From an uncultured Lentisphaerota bacterium (GTDB lineage: Bacteria; Verrucomicrobiota; Kiritimatiellia; CAIQIC01): 34,607 nucleotides of DNA. The notes beneath the pieces were generated by a model, which was given only the letters and a program-made list of their open reading frames with translations, did no database searches and had not been told where the DNA came from. The DNA lies in contig CAITZM010000034.1 in NCBI GenBank assembly GCA_903896925.1, positions 1-34,607 on the forward strand. The letters are read 5' to 3'. Position 1 is the stretch's first letter. Each line of letters opens with the position of its first letter. The position numbers were made by a program, and so were the translations under genes. Shown in pieces: positions 23,931 to 31,621 of this stretch.

Positions 23931-26144
23931 ATGCCTGCGCCGATCCAGAATAACGGGCCGCTGGAGCACCTCTCCGGCACCGTGGAGCGCGTCACCTTTC
24001 ACAGCGCGGAGACGGGTTTTGCCGTGTTGCGCATCACCATCAAGGGCTGGCGCGAACCGGCCACGCTGATCGGGACGACGCCGCAGGTCAACGCGGGCGA
24101 GTGGCTCGACGCCGACGGGCGCTGGATCACCGACGCGACGCACGGCCGGCAGTTCAAGGCGGAGAACATCCGGCTGACGCATCCCGACTCGCTCGAGGGC
24201 ATCGAGAAATACCTCGGCTCCGGCCTGATCAAGAACATCGGCCCGGTCTATGCCAAGAAGCTGGTCGCGAAGTTCGGCAAGGATGTCTTCGACATCATCG
24301 AGAACTTCTCCGCACGGCTGCAGGAGGTCGAGGGGATCGGCCCGCAGCGGCGTCACACGATCAAGGAGGCGTGGCAGCAGCAGCGCGTCATCCGCGAGAT
24401 CATGGCGTTCCTCTTCAGCCACGGCGTGACGACGAGCCGGGCGTTCCGCATCTACAAGGCCTATGGCCAGCAGTCCATCGAGCGCATCCGGCGCAATCCC
24501 TACATCCTGGCGCGCGACATCTGGGGTGTCGGCTTCAAGACCGCCGACGAGATTGCCGCGAAAATGGGCGTCGCCAAGGATTCGCCGCTGCGCGCCCGTG
24601 CCGGGGTGGAATTCACGCTCCAGGAGCTGACCGGCGAGGGCCACTGCGCCTTCCCGGTGGACGCGCTGGCCATCGAGGCCGCACGCATTCTCGACGTGGA
24701 TCTGCCGATCGTGGACGTCGCCATCGCCGACGAGGTCAAGGCGGGCCTGCTGGTGCAGGAGCGCGACGCCGAGGGTCGCGATCTGATTTACCTGGCCACG
24801 CTGCATTACGCGGAGTGCGCGCTGGCCGCGTCGCTCGCGCGGCTGCTGCGCGGCCCGCACCCTTGCCCGATCGAGCAGGTGGAGAAGGCGATCGAATGGG
24901 TCGAGGGGCAGGCGAAGCTCGAGCTCGCGCCGGCGCAGCGCGAGGCGATCCGCACCGCGCTGCGCTCCAAGGTCATGGTCATCACCGGCGGCCCGGGTGT
25001 CGGCAAGACTACGCTGGTGCATTCGATCCTGCGCATCTACCGCGTCAAGAAGATGCGCGTGGTGCTCTGCGCGCCGACCGGCCGCGCGGCCAAGCGCATG
25101 AGCGAGGTCACCGGCGTGCCCGCCAAGACGATCCACCGTCTGCTGGAGTTCGACCCCTCCAAGAACGGCTTCAAGCGCGACCAGCAGCACCCGCTGGAGG
25201 GCGACGTGTTCGTCGTCGACGAGGCCAGCATGGTGGATCTGCAGCTGGCGTACCAGCTCATCCGCGCCATCCCGAGCCGGGCGGCGCTGATCGTCGTCGG
25301 CGACGTGGACCAGCTCCCGTCCGTCGGCCCCGGCAGCGTGCTGGCGGACCTGATCGCGTCCGGCGCGATCCCGGTGGTGCGGCTGACGGAAGTCTTCCGG
25401 CAGGCCGCGGAGAGCGCGATCATCACCAACGCGCACCGCATCAACCAGGGCATGATGCCGGAATTTCCCGAGAAGAAGGAAGAGGGGGAGGCGGCGCCGG
25501 CCGCAAAGCCCTCGGACTTCTACTTCGTCGAGGCCGACGAACCCGAGCAGGCCACCGAGCGCCTGATCAAGCTGATCCGCGACAACATCCCGCGGCGCTT
25601 CGGGTTCAAGCCGCTCGACGACATCCAGCTGCTGACGCCCATGCAGCGCGGCGGCCTCGGCGCGCGGGCGCTCAACGCCGTCCTGCAGGCCGCGCTGAAC
25701 CCGCACGGCGAGTCGATCGAGCGCTTCGGCTGGGCGTTCCGTGTCGGCGACAAGGTGATGCAGATCGTCAACGACTACGACAAGGACGTCTTCAACGGCG
25801 ACATCGGCCGCATCCGGGCGCTCGACCGCGAGGAGCACGAGGTGCGCGTGGTGTTCGACGAGCACGATGTGGTCTATAACTTTGAGGAATTGGACGAGCT
25901 GCTGCCGGCCTATGCCACCACGATCCACAAGAGCCAGGGCAGCGAATATCCGTGCGTCGTGGTGGTGATGCACACCTCGCACTTCGTCCTGCTCCAGCGC
26001 AACCTGCTCTACACCGCGATCACCCGCGGCCGCAAGCTCGTCGTCCTCGTCGGCTCCAAGAAGGCGATCGGCATGGCCATCCACCGCACCGACGTCAAAC
26101 AGCGCATCACCACGCTCGCCGCCCGCCTGCGCGCGGCGGTGTAG
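23931..26144 (+). CDS. recD2: RecD2-type 5'-3' DNA helicase
   Basis: A 737-residue superfamily 1B helicase acting on DNA without RecBC. The order is: N-terminal OB-like domain (residues 1-90, SGTVERVTFHSAETGFAVLRI), helix-hairpin-helix region (about 90-200, containing GIGPQRRHTI and GVGFKTADEIA), then the motor. Walker A is GGPGVGKTT at 353-361 with Lys359, Walker B is VVDEAS with Asp430 and Glu431, GDVDQLPSVGPG is motif III, and the C-terminal ATTIHKSQGSEY and YTAITRGRK are motifs V and VI. A Lys/Glu/Ala-rich insert of about 20 residues sits near 510. Length matches RecD2 (about 720-750). Start chosen at the ATG preceded by the -10 box; longer readings cross repeats. It probably serves repair and replication-fork maintenance. 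Confidence 0.95.
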   Translation: MPAPIQNNGPLEHLSGTVERVTFHSAETGFAVLRITIKGWREPATLIGTTPQVNAGEWLDADGRWITDATHGRQFKAENIRLTHPDSLEGIEKYLGSGLIKNIGPVYAKKLVAKFGKDVFDIIENFSARLQEVEGIGPQRRHTIKEAWQQQRVIREIMAFLFSHGVTTSRAFRIYKAYGQQSIERIRRNPYILARDIWGVGFKTADEIAAKMGVAKDSPLRARAGVEFTLQELTGEGHCAFPVDALAIEAARILDVDLPIVDVAIADEVKAGLLVQERDAEGRDLIYLATLHYAECALAASLARLLRGPHPCPIEQVEKAIEWVEGQAKLELAPAQREAIRTALRSKVMVITGGPGVGKTTLVHSILRIYRVKKMRVVLCAPTGRAAKRMSEVTGVPAKTIHRLLEFDPSKNGFKRDQQHPLEGDVFVVDEASMVDLQLAYQLIRAIPSRAALIVVGDVDQLPSVGPGSVLADLIASGAIPVVRLTEVFRQAAESAIITNAHRINQGMMPEFPEKKEEGEAAPAAKPSDFYFVEADEPEQATERLIKLIRDNIPRRFGFKPLDDIQLLTPMQRGGLGARALNAVLQAALNPHGESIERFGWAFRVGDKVMQIVNDYDKDVFNGDIGRIRALDREEHEVRVVFDEHDVVYNFEELDELLPAYATTIHKSQGSEYPCVVVVMHTSHFVLLQRNLLYTAITRGRKLVVLVGSKKAIGMAIHRTDVKQRITTLAARLRAAV

Positions 26145-26146
26145 GG

Positions 26147-26211
26147 GCGTCGCTGGCCGACGCTCGCGGCTGCGCCCGGCTCATCGCAGGCGGGCTGTGC
26201 AAGCACAGCCC
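26147..26211. repeat. Hairpins after recD2
   Basis: A hairpin with 6-bp arms at 26147-26163 and one with perfect 9-bp arms at 26192-26211 fill the 90-nt convergent gap between recD2 and the cupin gene. There is no T-run on either strand, so a classical terminator function is not supported. Confidence 0.7.
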
Positions 26212-26234
26212 CTACAGGGCGGCGGCGAGAGCGC

Positions 26235-26711
26235 CTAGTTGAAAAGATGCTTGAGCTGCGCGAGGTAGGCGATGGCTTCGGGCGTGCCTTCGGCGGGGGC
26301 CCAGGCGCCTTTTTCGTGGGGCTGGAGCGCGGCGTAGGGGCCGGCCTTGGCCTCGAAGATCATCGAGCCGGGCGCGAGCATCACGGAGGTGTGGAACTGC
26401 CCGGCGGGGATGGTGACGGCCACGTTCGCGCCGCCGGCTTCGAGCCGCGTGGTCTGCGTCACGTGGCCCTGCGCGTCGAAGAACACGACGCCCATCACGC
26501 CGCGGATCATCAGCATGGTCTCGTCCTTCGTGGGATCGGCGTGGCAGTGCGGCTGGATGTAGGTGTCCGGCTCGCCGGCGTTGTAGAGCCGGTTGCACGG
26601 CGACTGCTCGCTGTAATGCACGTTGAAATTCTTGCGCCGGCGCGGCGCGGCCGCCGCGGCCACGTTGAGATCATCGAGCATCTGCTGGGTGACGATTTTA
26701 ATTTGGTTCAT
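26235..26711 (-). CDS. WbuC-family cupin-fold metalloprotein
   Basis: A 158-residue protein of the WbuC type. The N-terminal helix region (MLDDLNVAAAAAPRRRKNFNVH abbreviated: residues 11-32) contains the Arg-rich stretch typical of the family. A cupin barrel follows, with candidate metal ligands H55 and H57 (PHCHADP), Glu64 and H107 (GQFHTSV). WbuC proteins are often encoded in lipopolysaccharide O-antigen clusters, but none is present here. The ATG at 26711 has AGGA about 7 nt upstream. It lies downstream of the ThuA-domain gene on the same strand, separated by a long hairpin repeat. Biochemical role unknown. Confidence 0.85.
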   Translation of the reverse strand: MNQIKIVTQQMLDDLNVAAAAAPRRRKNFNVHYSEQSPCNRLYNAGEPDTYIQPHCHADPTKDETMLMIRGVMGVVFFDAQGHVTQTTRLEAGGANVAVTIPAGQFHTSVMLAPGSMIFEAKAGPYAALQPHEKGAWAPAEGTPEAIAYLAQLKHLFN

Positions 26712-26727
26712 GGTATATCCTGATTTT

Positions 26728-26806
26728 AACCACAGAGGACGCAGAGGATAAAGAGGTCGCAGAGGCCTGCTCTGTGTCCTCGCTTTCCTCCGTGACCTCT
26801 GTGGTT
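26728..26806. repeat. Long imperfect inverted repeat between cupin and thuA-like genes
   Basis: Perfect 11-bp ends (AACCACAGAGG at 26728-26738 and its complement at 26796-26806) flank purine-rich and pyrimidine-rich arms that pair imperfectly along about 35 nt. AACCACAGAGG-type elements are, from memory, common dispersed repeats in several environmental phyla. It could also weaken read-through between the two genes. Confidence 0.8.
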
Positions 26807-26817
26807 CGTTCTGTCCG

Positions 26818-27618
26818 TTATTTCTTCTCCGGCGCCGCCCAGACGACGGCGTTGCCGACGATGGTGCGGATGACCGGGTCGAAGAATACGGGGTTCGTTT
26901 CGTGGCCGATCTGGAAGTAGACCATCTTGCCCTTGCCGATGGTCCACGTGAAGCCGAGTTGCGAGGGCACCTTGCCGCCGTCCTTCTTCGTGTAGACGCC
27001 GTCGAAGAGCACCTGCTCGGGCGTCGGCACCGCGTAGGGGTTGTCGTAGCGCTCGGTGTGCACGATGTTGAATTCCGCGGGCACGCCCTTGGCGATCGGG
27101 TGATCCTTGGCGAGCGTCGTCACCTTGAGGTCGGTGCAGTCGTTGACGTAGGCACCCCAAGCGGCGACGCGGCCCTTGGGCTTGACGGTGTCGAGCAGTT
27201 CCTGCTTGGTCTTGGCGATGCTCATCAGCGCGATGTTCGGCTTGGCGAAGTGCGCCGAGTGCAGCGCGACGAAGCCCATGCCGTCCTCCTGGACGCGCTT
27301 GACGATCTTCTGGACGAGTTCGGTCTTCACGTCGCCGTGTTTCTTGTGGCCCCACCAGATCAGCACGTCGGCGCGGTTGAGCAGGCTGTCCGGCAGACCC
27401 TGCTCGGGATCGCTCAGGTTGGCGATGACCACTTCCCAGCCCGCGAGGCTCTTCAGCCCCTCGGCCACGGCGCCGTTGATGTCGTTGGGATACTGCGCCT
27501 TGGGCGCGGTGCCTTCCGACCAGACCACGACGCACTTCTTGCCGTCGGCCGCCATGAGATTGCCCGCCAGCATCACGCCCGCCGCCAGGAGCCCGCACCG
27601 CATCCACATGCTACGCAT
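26818..27618 (-). CDS. Exported ThuA-domain (trehalose utilisation-like) protein
   Basis: A 266-residue protein with a signal peptide (residues 1-24, ending LMAADG), then one ThuA-like, class-I glutamine-amidotransferase-like domain to the C-terminus. Recognisable segments are VVWSEG, DVLIWWGHKKHGD, GMGFVALHSAHF, a HTERYDNPYA region and TWTIGKGKMVYFQIGHE. ThuA proteins accompany Gfo/Idh/MocA oxidoreductases in sugar oxidation pathways, so a link with the operon at 178-5471 is possible, though the genes are 21 kb apart. The ATG at 27618 has GGAG 7 nt upstream and the promoter is at 27676-27704. Enzymatic reaction not established. Confidence 0.88.
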   Translation of the reverse strand: MRSMWMRCGLLAAGVMLAGNLMAADGKKCVVVWSEGTAPKAQYPNDINGAVAEGLKSLAGWEVVIANLSDPEQGLPDSLLNRADVLIWWGHKKHGDVKTELVQKIVKRVQEDGMGFVALHSAHFAKPNIALMSIAKTKQELLDTVKPKGRVAAWGAYVNDCTDLKVTTLAKDHPIAKGVPAEFNIVHTERYDNPYAVPTPEQVLFDGVYTKKDGGKVPSQLGFTWTIGKGKMVYFQIGHETNPVFFDPVIRTIVGNAVVWAAPEKK

Positions 27619-27675
27619 AGTTTTCTCCGGTTTGTTTTGCTTTTCATCCTGCCCGCCATTGCGCGAGCGCCGCGG

Positions 27676-27704
27676 ATGATAGCGGGAGGCGCGCGGTTTT
27701 CCAA
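27676..27704 (-). promoter_or_regulatory. Promoter of the thuA-like gene
   Basis: On the minus strand, TTGGAA (27699-27704), a 17-nt spacer and TATCAT (27676-27681). The -35 lies inside a TTTTCC..GAAAA palindrome copy at 27697-27716. Confidence 0.65.
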
Positions 27705-28085
27705 GGCTCCTGAAAACCGAAGTCGGCCAATCAAATCAACCGAAGGCTTGCACCCTCCGTAATGCACACGGCTTAAGTTCTTCACTGAGCAGCCACGCGC
27801 CACCAAGGTGCGTGCTTCAACCAGGCGGAGGGCTGCTTGGTCTAGCCGGGAGCGGCGGCTTTCCAGCCGCTGCAGGAGAGCCGCCGAGCGTGCGCCTTGC
27901 ACGCTTGTCTGCGTCGAAGGCATGACGGTTGAACCGTGCGGGGCGGTGCGGACACCGCCCCATCCCGGCTGGTCAGATAGCCTCGCCCTCGGTCTTGGCG
28001 CAATATCCATGGCTTGGAAAAGTTGACGCCTAGCTCTTCCAAGGTATAGAAAACCGCGCTGTTCCCGTTTCCAATCCTTGGAAAA
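27697..28085. repeat. Four TTTTCCAA..TTGGAAAA palindrome copies
   Basis: Copies at 27697-27716, 28006-28021, 28037-28053 and 28068-28085, all with TTCC and GGAAAA-like or GAAAA halves around a variable centre. Others lie at 8287-8306 (inside the infC terminator) and 17900-17916. In the 494-nt thuA to murU-amgK gap they frame the hairpins at 27855-27960; no gene is seen there. Confidence 0.75.
27855..27960. repeat. Composite of four consecutive small palindromes
   Basis: Stems at 27855-27870 (loop ttcc), 27887-27905 (loop gcctt), 27925-27937 (near-continuous palindrome) and 27941-27960 (8-bp arms, loop cgga). Arm sequences are unrelated to one another. It resembles the other hairpin clusters of the window. 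Confidence 0.75.
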
Positions 28086-28106
28086 CCGGCGCGCACCCGC
28101 TACGCT
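28078..28106 (+). promoter_or_regulatory. Promoter of murU-amgK fusion, leaderless geometry
   Basis: TTGGAA at 28078-28083 (part of a palindrome repeat copy), a 17-nt spacer and TACGCT at 28101-28106. The -10 ends 6 nt before the GTG at 28113 and no Shine-Dalgarno is visible. Confidence 0.65.
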
Positions 28107-28112
28107 CCGCGC

Positions 28113-30053
28113 GTGAAAATTTTCCGTCCCAGCAAGGCCGTGCTGCTCGCGGCGGGCTTTGGCACGCGTTTGCTGCCGCTGACGCGCGAGGTGCCCAAGC
28201 CGCTGCTCCCGCTGTGGGGGCGTGCGCTGCTCGACCGCGCGCTCGATCTGCTCGCCGGCTTCGGCGTGCGCGAGGTGCTCATCAACCTGCACCACGGCGC
28301 CGACGCCCTTCGTGCGCACCTCGAAACCACGCCCCGCGCCGATCTGCAGGTGCAGTTTTCCATCGAGCCGGACATCCTCGGCACCGGCGGGGCGCTGGTC
28401 CGCGCCCGCCACTTCCTGCCGGACGCGGAGCCGTTCTGGCTGTTTAACGCCGATGTGGCCGCCGACCTCGATCCGCAGCCGCTGCTCGCCGACTTTGCGC
28501 AGCACCAGCCTCTGGCGGCGCTCTGGCTGATGCCTTATCTCGGCCCGCGGACGGTGGAAGTGCAGGACGGGCGCATCGTCAATCTGACCAGCCCGCGCGC
28601 CGGCGCGCCGGATCTGCTGACCTTCACCGGTCTGCATCTGCTGACGAAACGCATCCTGGACTTCCTCCCGCAGCAGGAGGTGTTCGCGAGCATGACGCCC
28701 ACCTACCAGGCGGCGCTGGCCCGCGGCGAGACCGTGCGCGGCGTGACGGTGGCCGACGCATTCTGGGCGGATGCCGGCAAACCCATGGACTATGTGGCGG
28801 TGCATGACGCGGTCAGGGCCCTGCATCGGCAAGGCCGGCGCGGCGGTGCGCTGTTCGATCCGGTCATGGCGCAGCGGGCCGGCCCCGACCAGACGCAGGG
28901 CAGGGGGTTCGTCGCCCGCGCGGAGGGCGTGGTGGTGGCGCCGTCGGCCCGCGTGGAGTTTTGCGTGCTCCTGCCGGGGGCGCAGATCGCGCCGCACGTG
29001 GACGTGTTCGGTGCCGTCGTGGGGCCGGACACCGTGGTGGAGCGCAACGTGACCGGCCTCGTCGGCCGCGCCGACCGCTGGCTCGACGCTGCGGAACAGG
29101 CGGCGGTGCGCGCGGTGGGCTTTGAGCTGGCGCAGACGACCGTGGCCACCGACGGCATGCGCGGTTCGCAGCGGACGTTCATGTGGCTGATGAGCGGCGC
29201 GCGGACGGCGATCCTGATGCGCTACGATCCGGCGCGGGAGGAAAACAAACTTTTCGCCCTGCACGCGCGCTTCCTCAAGGACCTCGGCCTGCCGGTGCCG
29301 GCCGTGCTGCACGACGACCCGGAGCAGCATCTCACCGTCGTCGAGGATGTGGGCGAACGCGACCTGCTGAATCTCTCCAAGGGACTGGCCCGCGCCGATC
29401 TGCTGGCGCTCTACGAGCTGGTGTTGCGACCGGTCGTGCTGCTGCATACGAAGGGCGCGCTGGAGGTCCGGCGCGTCGGCCTGCCGCGGATGCCGGACTT
29501 CAGGCCGGTGCTCTACCACTGGGAGCACAACTATTTTTCCGAGCACATGTTGACGCAGCGTGCCCGCGTGCCGGCAGAAGCTGTTGTGCGCATTCAGGCG
29601 GAACTGGCCGACATCGCCAAACACTTGGAAAACGAGCCACAGGTGCTGGTCCATCGCGACCTGCAGTCGAGCAACATCATCTGGCGTGACAACCGGCCGT
29701 ACCTGATCGACTTCCAGGGGATGCGCTTGGGCCCGGCGGCCTACGATCTCGCCTCGCTGTTCTGTGATCCCTACGCCGATCTGCCGGAGGAGGTGCAGTT
29801 GCATCTCTTGAATGTCTACAATCGCGCGAGTGAGCACGCCGTGTCTGTGGAGCTGTTTTGGGTGGCCGCCATCCAGCGGCTCGTGCAGGCGCTCGGCGCC
29901 TTCGCCAAGCTGTCCGCACGGCCGGAGCAGGCCTCGTTCGCCCGGCACATCCCCGCCGCGCTGCGCCAGCTCCACCGCGCGCTCGGGCACCAGCCGCGGC
30001 TGCCGACGCTGCAAGCGTGGGTGGCGGAAGCCATCGAACAGGGTGCATGGTGA
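28113..30053 (+). CDS. MurU-AmgK fusion: sugar-1-phosphate nucleotidyltransferase plus anomeric sugar kinase
   Basis: A 646-residue fusion. Residues about 8-235 are a nucleotidyltransferase with the LLAAGFGTRL and PKPLLPL signatures (family of MurU, which makes UDP-MurNAc from MurNAc-1-phosphate). Residues about 265-320 look like a short left-handed-helix segment. Residues about 330-640 are an aminoglycoside-phosphotransferase-fold kinase of the AmgK type, with HRD at 514-516, N521 and D533 (LIDFQG). In Pseudomonas, separate AmgK and MurU phosphorylate recycled MurNAc and then uridylylate it, bypassing de novo synthesis and fosfomycin. Kinase and uridylyltransferase in one chain would channel the intermediate. 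The GTG start is supported by the promoter and by the conserved FRPSKAVLLAAG beginning. Exact sugar is inference. Confidence 0.88.
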   Translation: MKIFRPSKAVLLAAGFGTRLLPLTREVPKPLLPLWGRALLDRALDLLAGFGVREVLINLHHGADALRAHLETTPRADLQVQFSIEPDILGTGGALVRARHFLPDAEPFWLFNADVAADLDPQPLLADFAQHQPLAALWLMPYLGPRTVEVQDGRIVNLTSPRAGAPDLLTFTGLHLLTKRILDFLPQQEVFASMTPTYQAALARGETVRGVTVADAFWADAGKPMDYVAVHDAVRALHRQGRRGGALFDPVMAQRAGPDQTQGRGFVARAEGVVVAPSARVEFCVLLPGAQIAPHVDVFGAVVGPDTVVERNVTGLVGRADRWLDAAEQAAVRAVGFELAQTTVATDGMRGSQRTFMWLMSGARTAILMRYDPAREENKLFALHARFLKDLGLPVPAVLHDDPEQHLTVVEDVGERDLLNLSKGLARADLLALYELVLRPVVLLHTKGALEVRRVGLPRMPDFRPVLYHWEHNYFSEHMLTQRARVPAEAVVRIQAELADIAKHLENEPQVLVHRDLQSSNIIWRDNRPYLIDFQGMRLGPAAYDLASLFCDPYADLPEEVQLHLLNVYNRASEHAVSVELFWVAAIQRLVQALGAFAKLSARPEQASFARHIPAALRQLHRALGHQPRLPTLQAWVAEAIEQGAW

Positions 30054-30084
30054 ATGGTGCAGAGGACAGGGATGATGGAGCATG

Positions 30085-30124
30085 GGGAATGGCTGATGGT
30101 GAATGGGAATGGCTGATGGTGAAT
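30085..30124. repeat. Perfect 20-bp tandem duplication
   Basis: GGGAATGGCTGATGGTGAAT occurs at 30085-30104 and again at 30105-30124, followed by decaying partial copies to about 30148. It fills the 106-nt gap between the fusion gene and the cbiR-like gene. Confidence 0.9.
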
Positions 30125-30159
30125 GGCTGATGAAAAATGGTTGATGGGAAAGGCGCAAC

Positions 30160-31095
30160 ATGACGAAGTCTGATCAGAAAAACAGCGCGGGGCTTTCCCC
30201 CTCCTCCATTAACCCTTCTCCATCCACCATGATTTCTTCATCCACCATGGTTTCTCCGGCATCCTCCCTTAACCATCCACCCTTAGCCCTGTTCCCTGCC
30301 TTTCCCATCCTTCGTTCTCCGGCCTCCTTCCGCGTCGGGGTCACCTCCTATGTCTATCCGGCCGACATCCTGCCGAACGTCGAGCGGCTGGCCGGGTGTG
30401 TGGATGATATCGAGCTGGTGCTCTTCGAGTCGGAGCAGACGGCGAACCTGCCGTCGCCGGAGGTCGTGGCGCGCCTGGCGGAGCTGGGCCACCGGCATAA
30501 CCTGACCTACACCGTGCATTTCCCGACCGACCGCAAGCTCGGCAGCGCGGACGCCGCCGAACGCACCGCGCATGTCGCGCAGTTGCGGCGCGTCATCACG
30601 CTGCTCGCGCCGCTGCCGGTGCACGGCTACATCCTGCACCTCGAGGGTGTCGGGCCGGGCGACTCCGCCGCGCGCGTCGCCGCGTGGCAGCGCGACGTGG
30701 CCGCCGAGCTGCCCCGCCTGCTCGCGGACGGGCCGCCGCCGGCCCTGTTTTGCGTCGAGAGCCTGAACTATCCCTTCGACTGGTGCGCGCCGCTGCTCGA
30801 CGAATTTGGCTTGAGCGTCTGCGCCGACGTGGGCCACGTCTGGCGCGGGGGCGGCGACGTGCCGGAGTTTCTGCGCACCTGGCTGCCGCGGGCGCGGGTG
30901 ATCCATCTGCACGGCGAGCGCGACGGGCGCGACCATCTGCCGCTGACGGAACTCGTGCCCGGCCGGCTGGAGCAATGCCTGGAAGCGGCGCGCGGCTTCT
31001 CCGGCGTGGTCACGCTCGAGGTTTTTGAGTACGCTGCCGCCCGGCAGTCCATCGAAAGGTTGGCCCAATGTCTGATGCAAACCAAGGCCGGTTGA
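30160..31095 (+). CDS. cbiR: CbiR-like cobamide remodelling phosphodiesterase
   Basis: A 311-residue AP-endonuclease-2/TIM-barrel protein. CbiR, characterised in Akkermansia muciniphila, cleaves the nucleotide loop of cobamides to give cobinamide phosphate, so the lower ligand can be replaced. Barrel landmarks are VGVTSYVYP (strand 1), HFPTDRKLG, HLEGVG, ESLNYPFDW, ADVGHVW and HLHGERDGRDH, providing the His, Glu and Asp metal ligands. The direct overlap with cobU supports the cobamide role over a generic sugar isomerase. The first 55 residues are Ser/Pro-rich low complexity derived from repeats (18-bp near-repeat at 30221-30256); the conserved barrel starts near residue 57. The ATG at 30160 is kept because GGGAAAGG lies 6 nt upstream. 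No cobalamin riboswitch is seen upstream. Confidence 0.8.
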   Translation: MTKSDQKNSAGLSPSSINPSPSTMISSSTMVSPASSLNHPPLALFPAFPILRSPASFRVGVTSYVYPADILPNVERLAGCVDDIELVLFESEQTANLPSPEVVARLAELGHRHNLTYTVHFPTDRKLGSADAAERTAHVAQLRRVITLLAPLPVHGYILHLEGVGPGDSAARVAAWQRDVAAELPRLLADGPPPALFCVESLNYPFDWCAPLLDEFGLSVCADVGHVWRGGGDVPEFLRTWLPRARVIHLHGERDGRDHLPLTELVPGRLEQCLEAARGFSGVVTLEVFEYAAARQSIERLAQCLMQTKAG

Positions 31096-31613
31096 TCCTC
31101 GTGCTCGGCGGCGCGCGCAGCGGCAAGAGCCGCTACGCCCAGCAGCTCGCCGAGCGTGCGTGGTCGCGGCCTGTTTTTCTGGCGACGGCGGAAGTGACCG
31201 ACGAGGAGATGGGCGCGCGCATCGCCAAACACAAGGCGGCGCGCGACGCCCGGTGGCAGTGCGTCGAGGAGCCGTTTGACCTCGCCGGCGCGCTAGCGCG
31301 GGCGGCGGGGCAGGGCGATGGTGTGCTGCTCGACTGCCTCACCGTCTGGCTGGGCAACGTGCTGGTGAAGGAGGGCGCGGCGGGCGTCGCTGCGCGCCAG
31401 CAGGCCCTGCTCGCGGCGGTGCGCGCGCGCACCGGCGGCCTGATCATGGTCAGCAACGAAGTCGGTTTGGGTATCGTGCCGGAGTATCCGCTCGGCCGCG
31501 AGTTCCGCGATTTCGCCGGCTGGCTGAACCAGGCCCTGGCGGCCGAGGCCGACGCGGTCCTGTTCATCGCCGCCGGACTGCCGCTCGCCCTCAAAGGCGC
31601 GGCCTATCTGTAG
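31068..31613 (+). CDS. cobU: Adenosylcobinamide kinase / adenosylcobinamide-phosphate guanylyltransferase
   Basis: A 181-residue cytoplasmic enzyme that phosphorylates adenosylcobinamide and transfers GMP to it, giving AdoCbi-GDP for nucleotide loop assembly. The P-loop GGARSGKS lies at 14-21. RIAKHKAAR at 51-59 holds H55, aligned with the guanylylated His46 of Salmonella CobU. DCLTVWLGN and VSNEVGLGIVPEYPLGREFRD abbreviated (SNEVGxG then GR.FRD) are further family motifs. Length matches CobU (about 180). It overlaps the cbiR-like gene by 28 nt and has GAAAGG about 8 nt before the ATG, so the two are translated together. It would consume the product of CbiR after it enters the salvage route. 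Confidence 0.95.
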   Translation: MSDANQGRLILVLGGARSGKSRYAQQLAERAWSRPVFLATAEVTDEEMGARIAKHKAARDARWQCVEEPFDLAGALARAAGQGDGVLLDCLTVWLGNVLVKEGAAGVAARQQALLAAVRARTGGLIMVSNEVGLGIVPEYPLGREFRDFAGWLNQALAAEADAVLFIAAGLPLALKGAAYL

Positions 31614-31621
31614 GGGCGCCG

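Noticed and set aside
30054..30159. Cobalamin riboswitch upstream of the cbiR-like gene
   Set aside because: The gap is mostly a simple tandem repeat, and I see no B12-box-like sequence.
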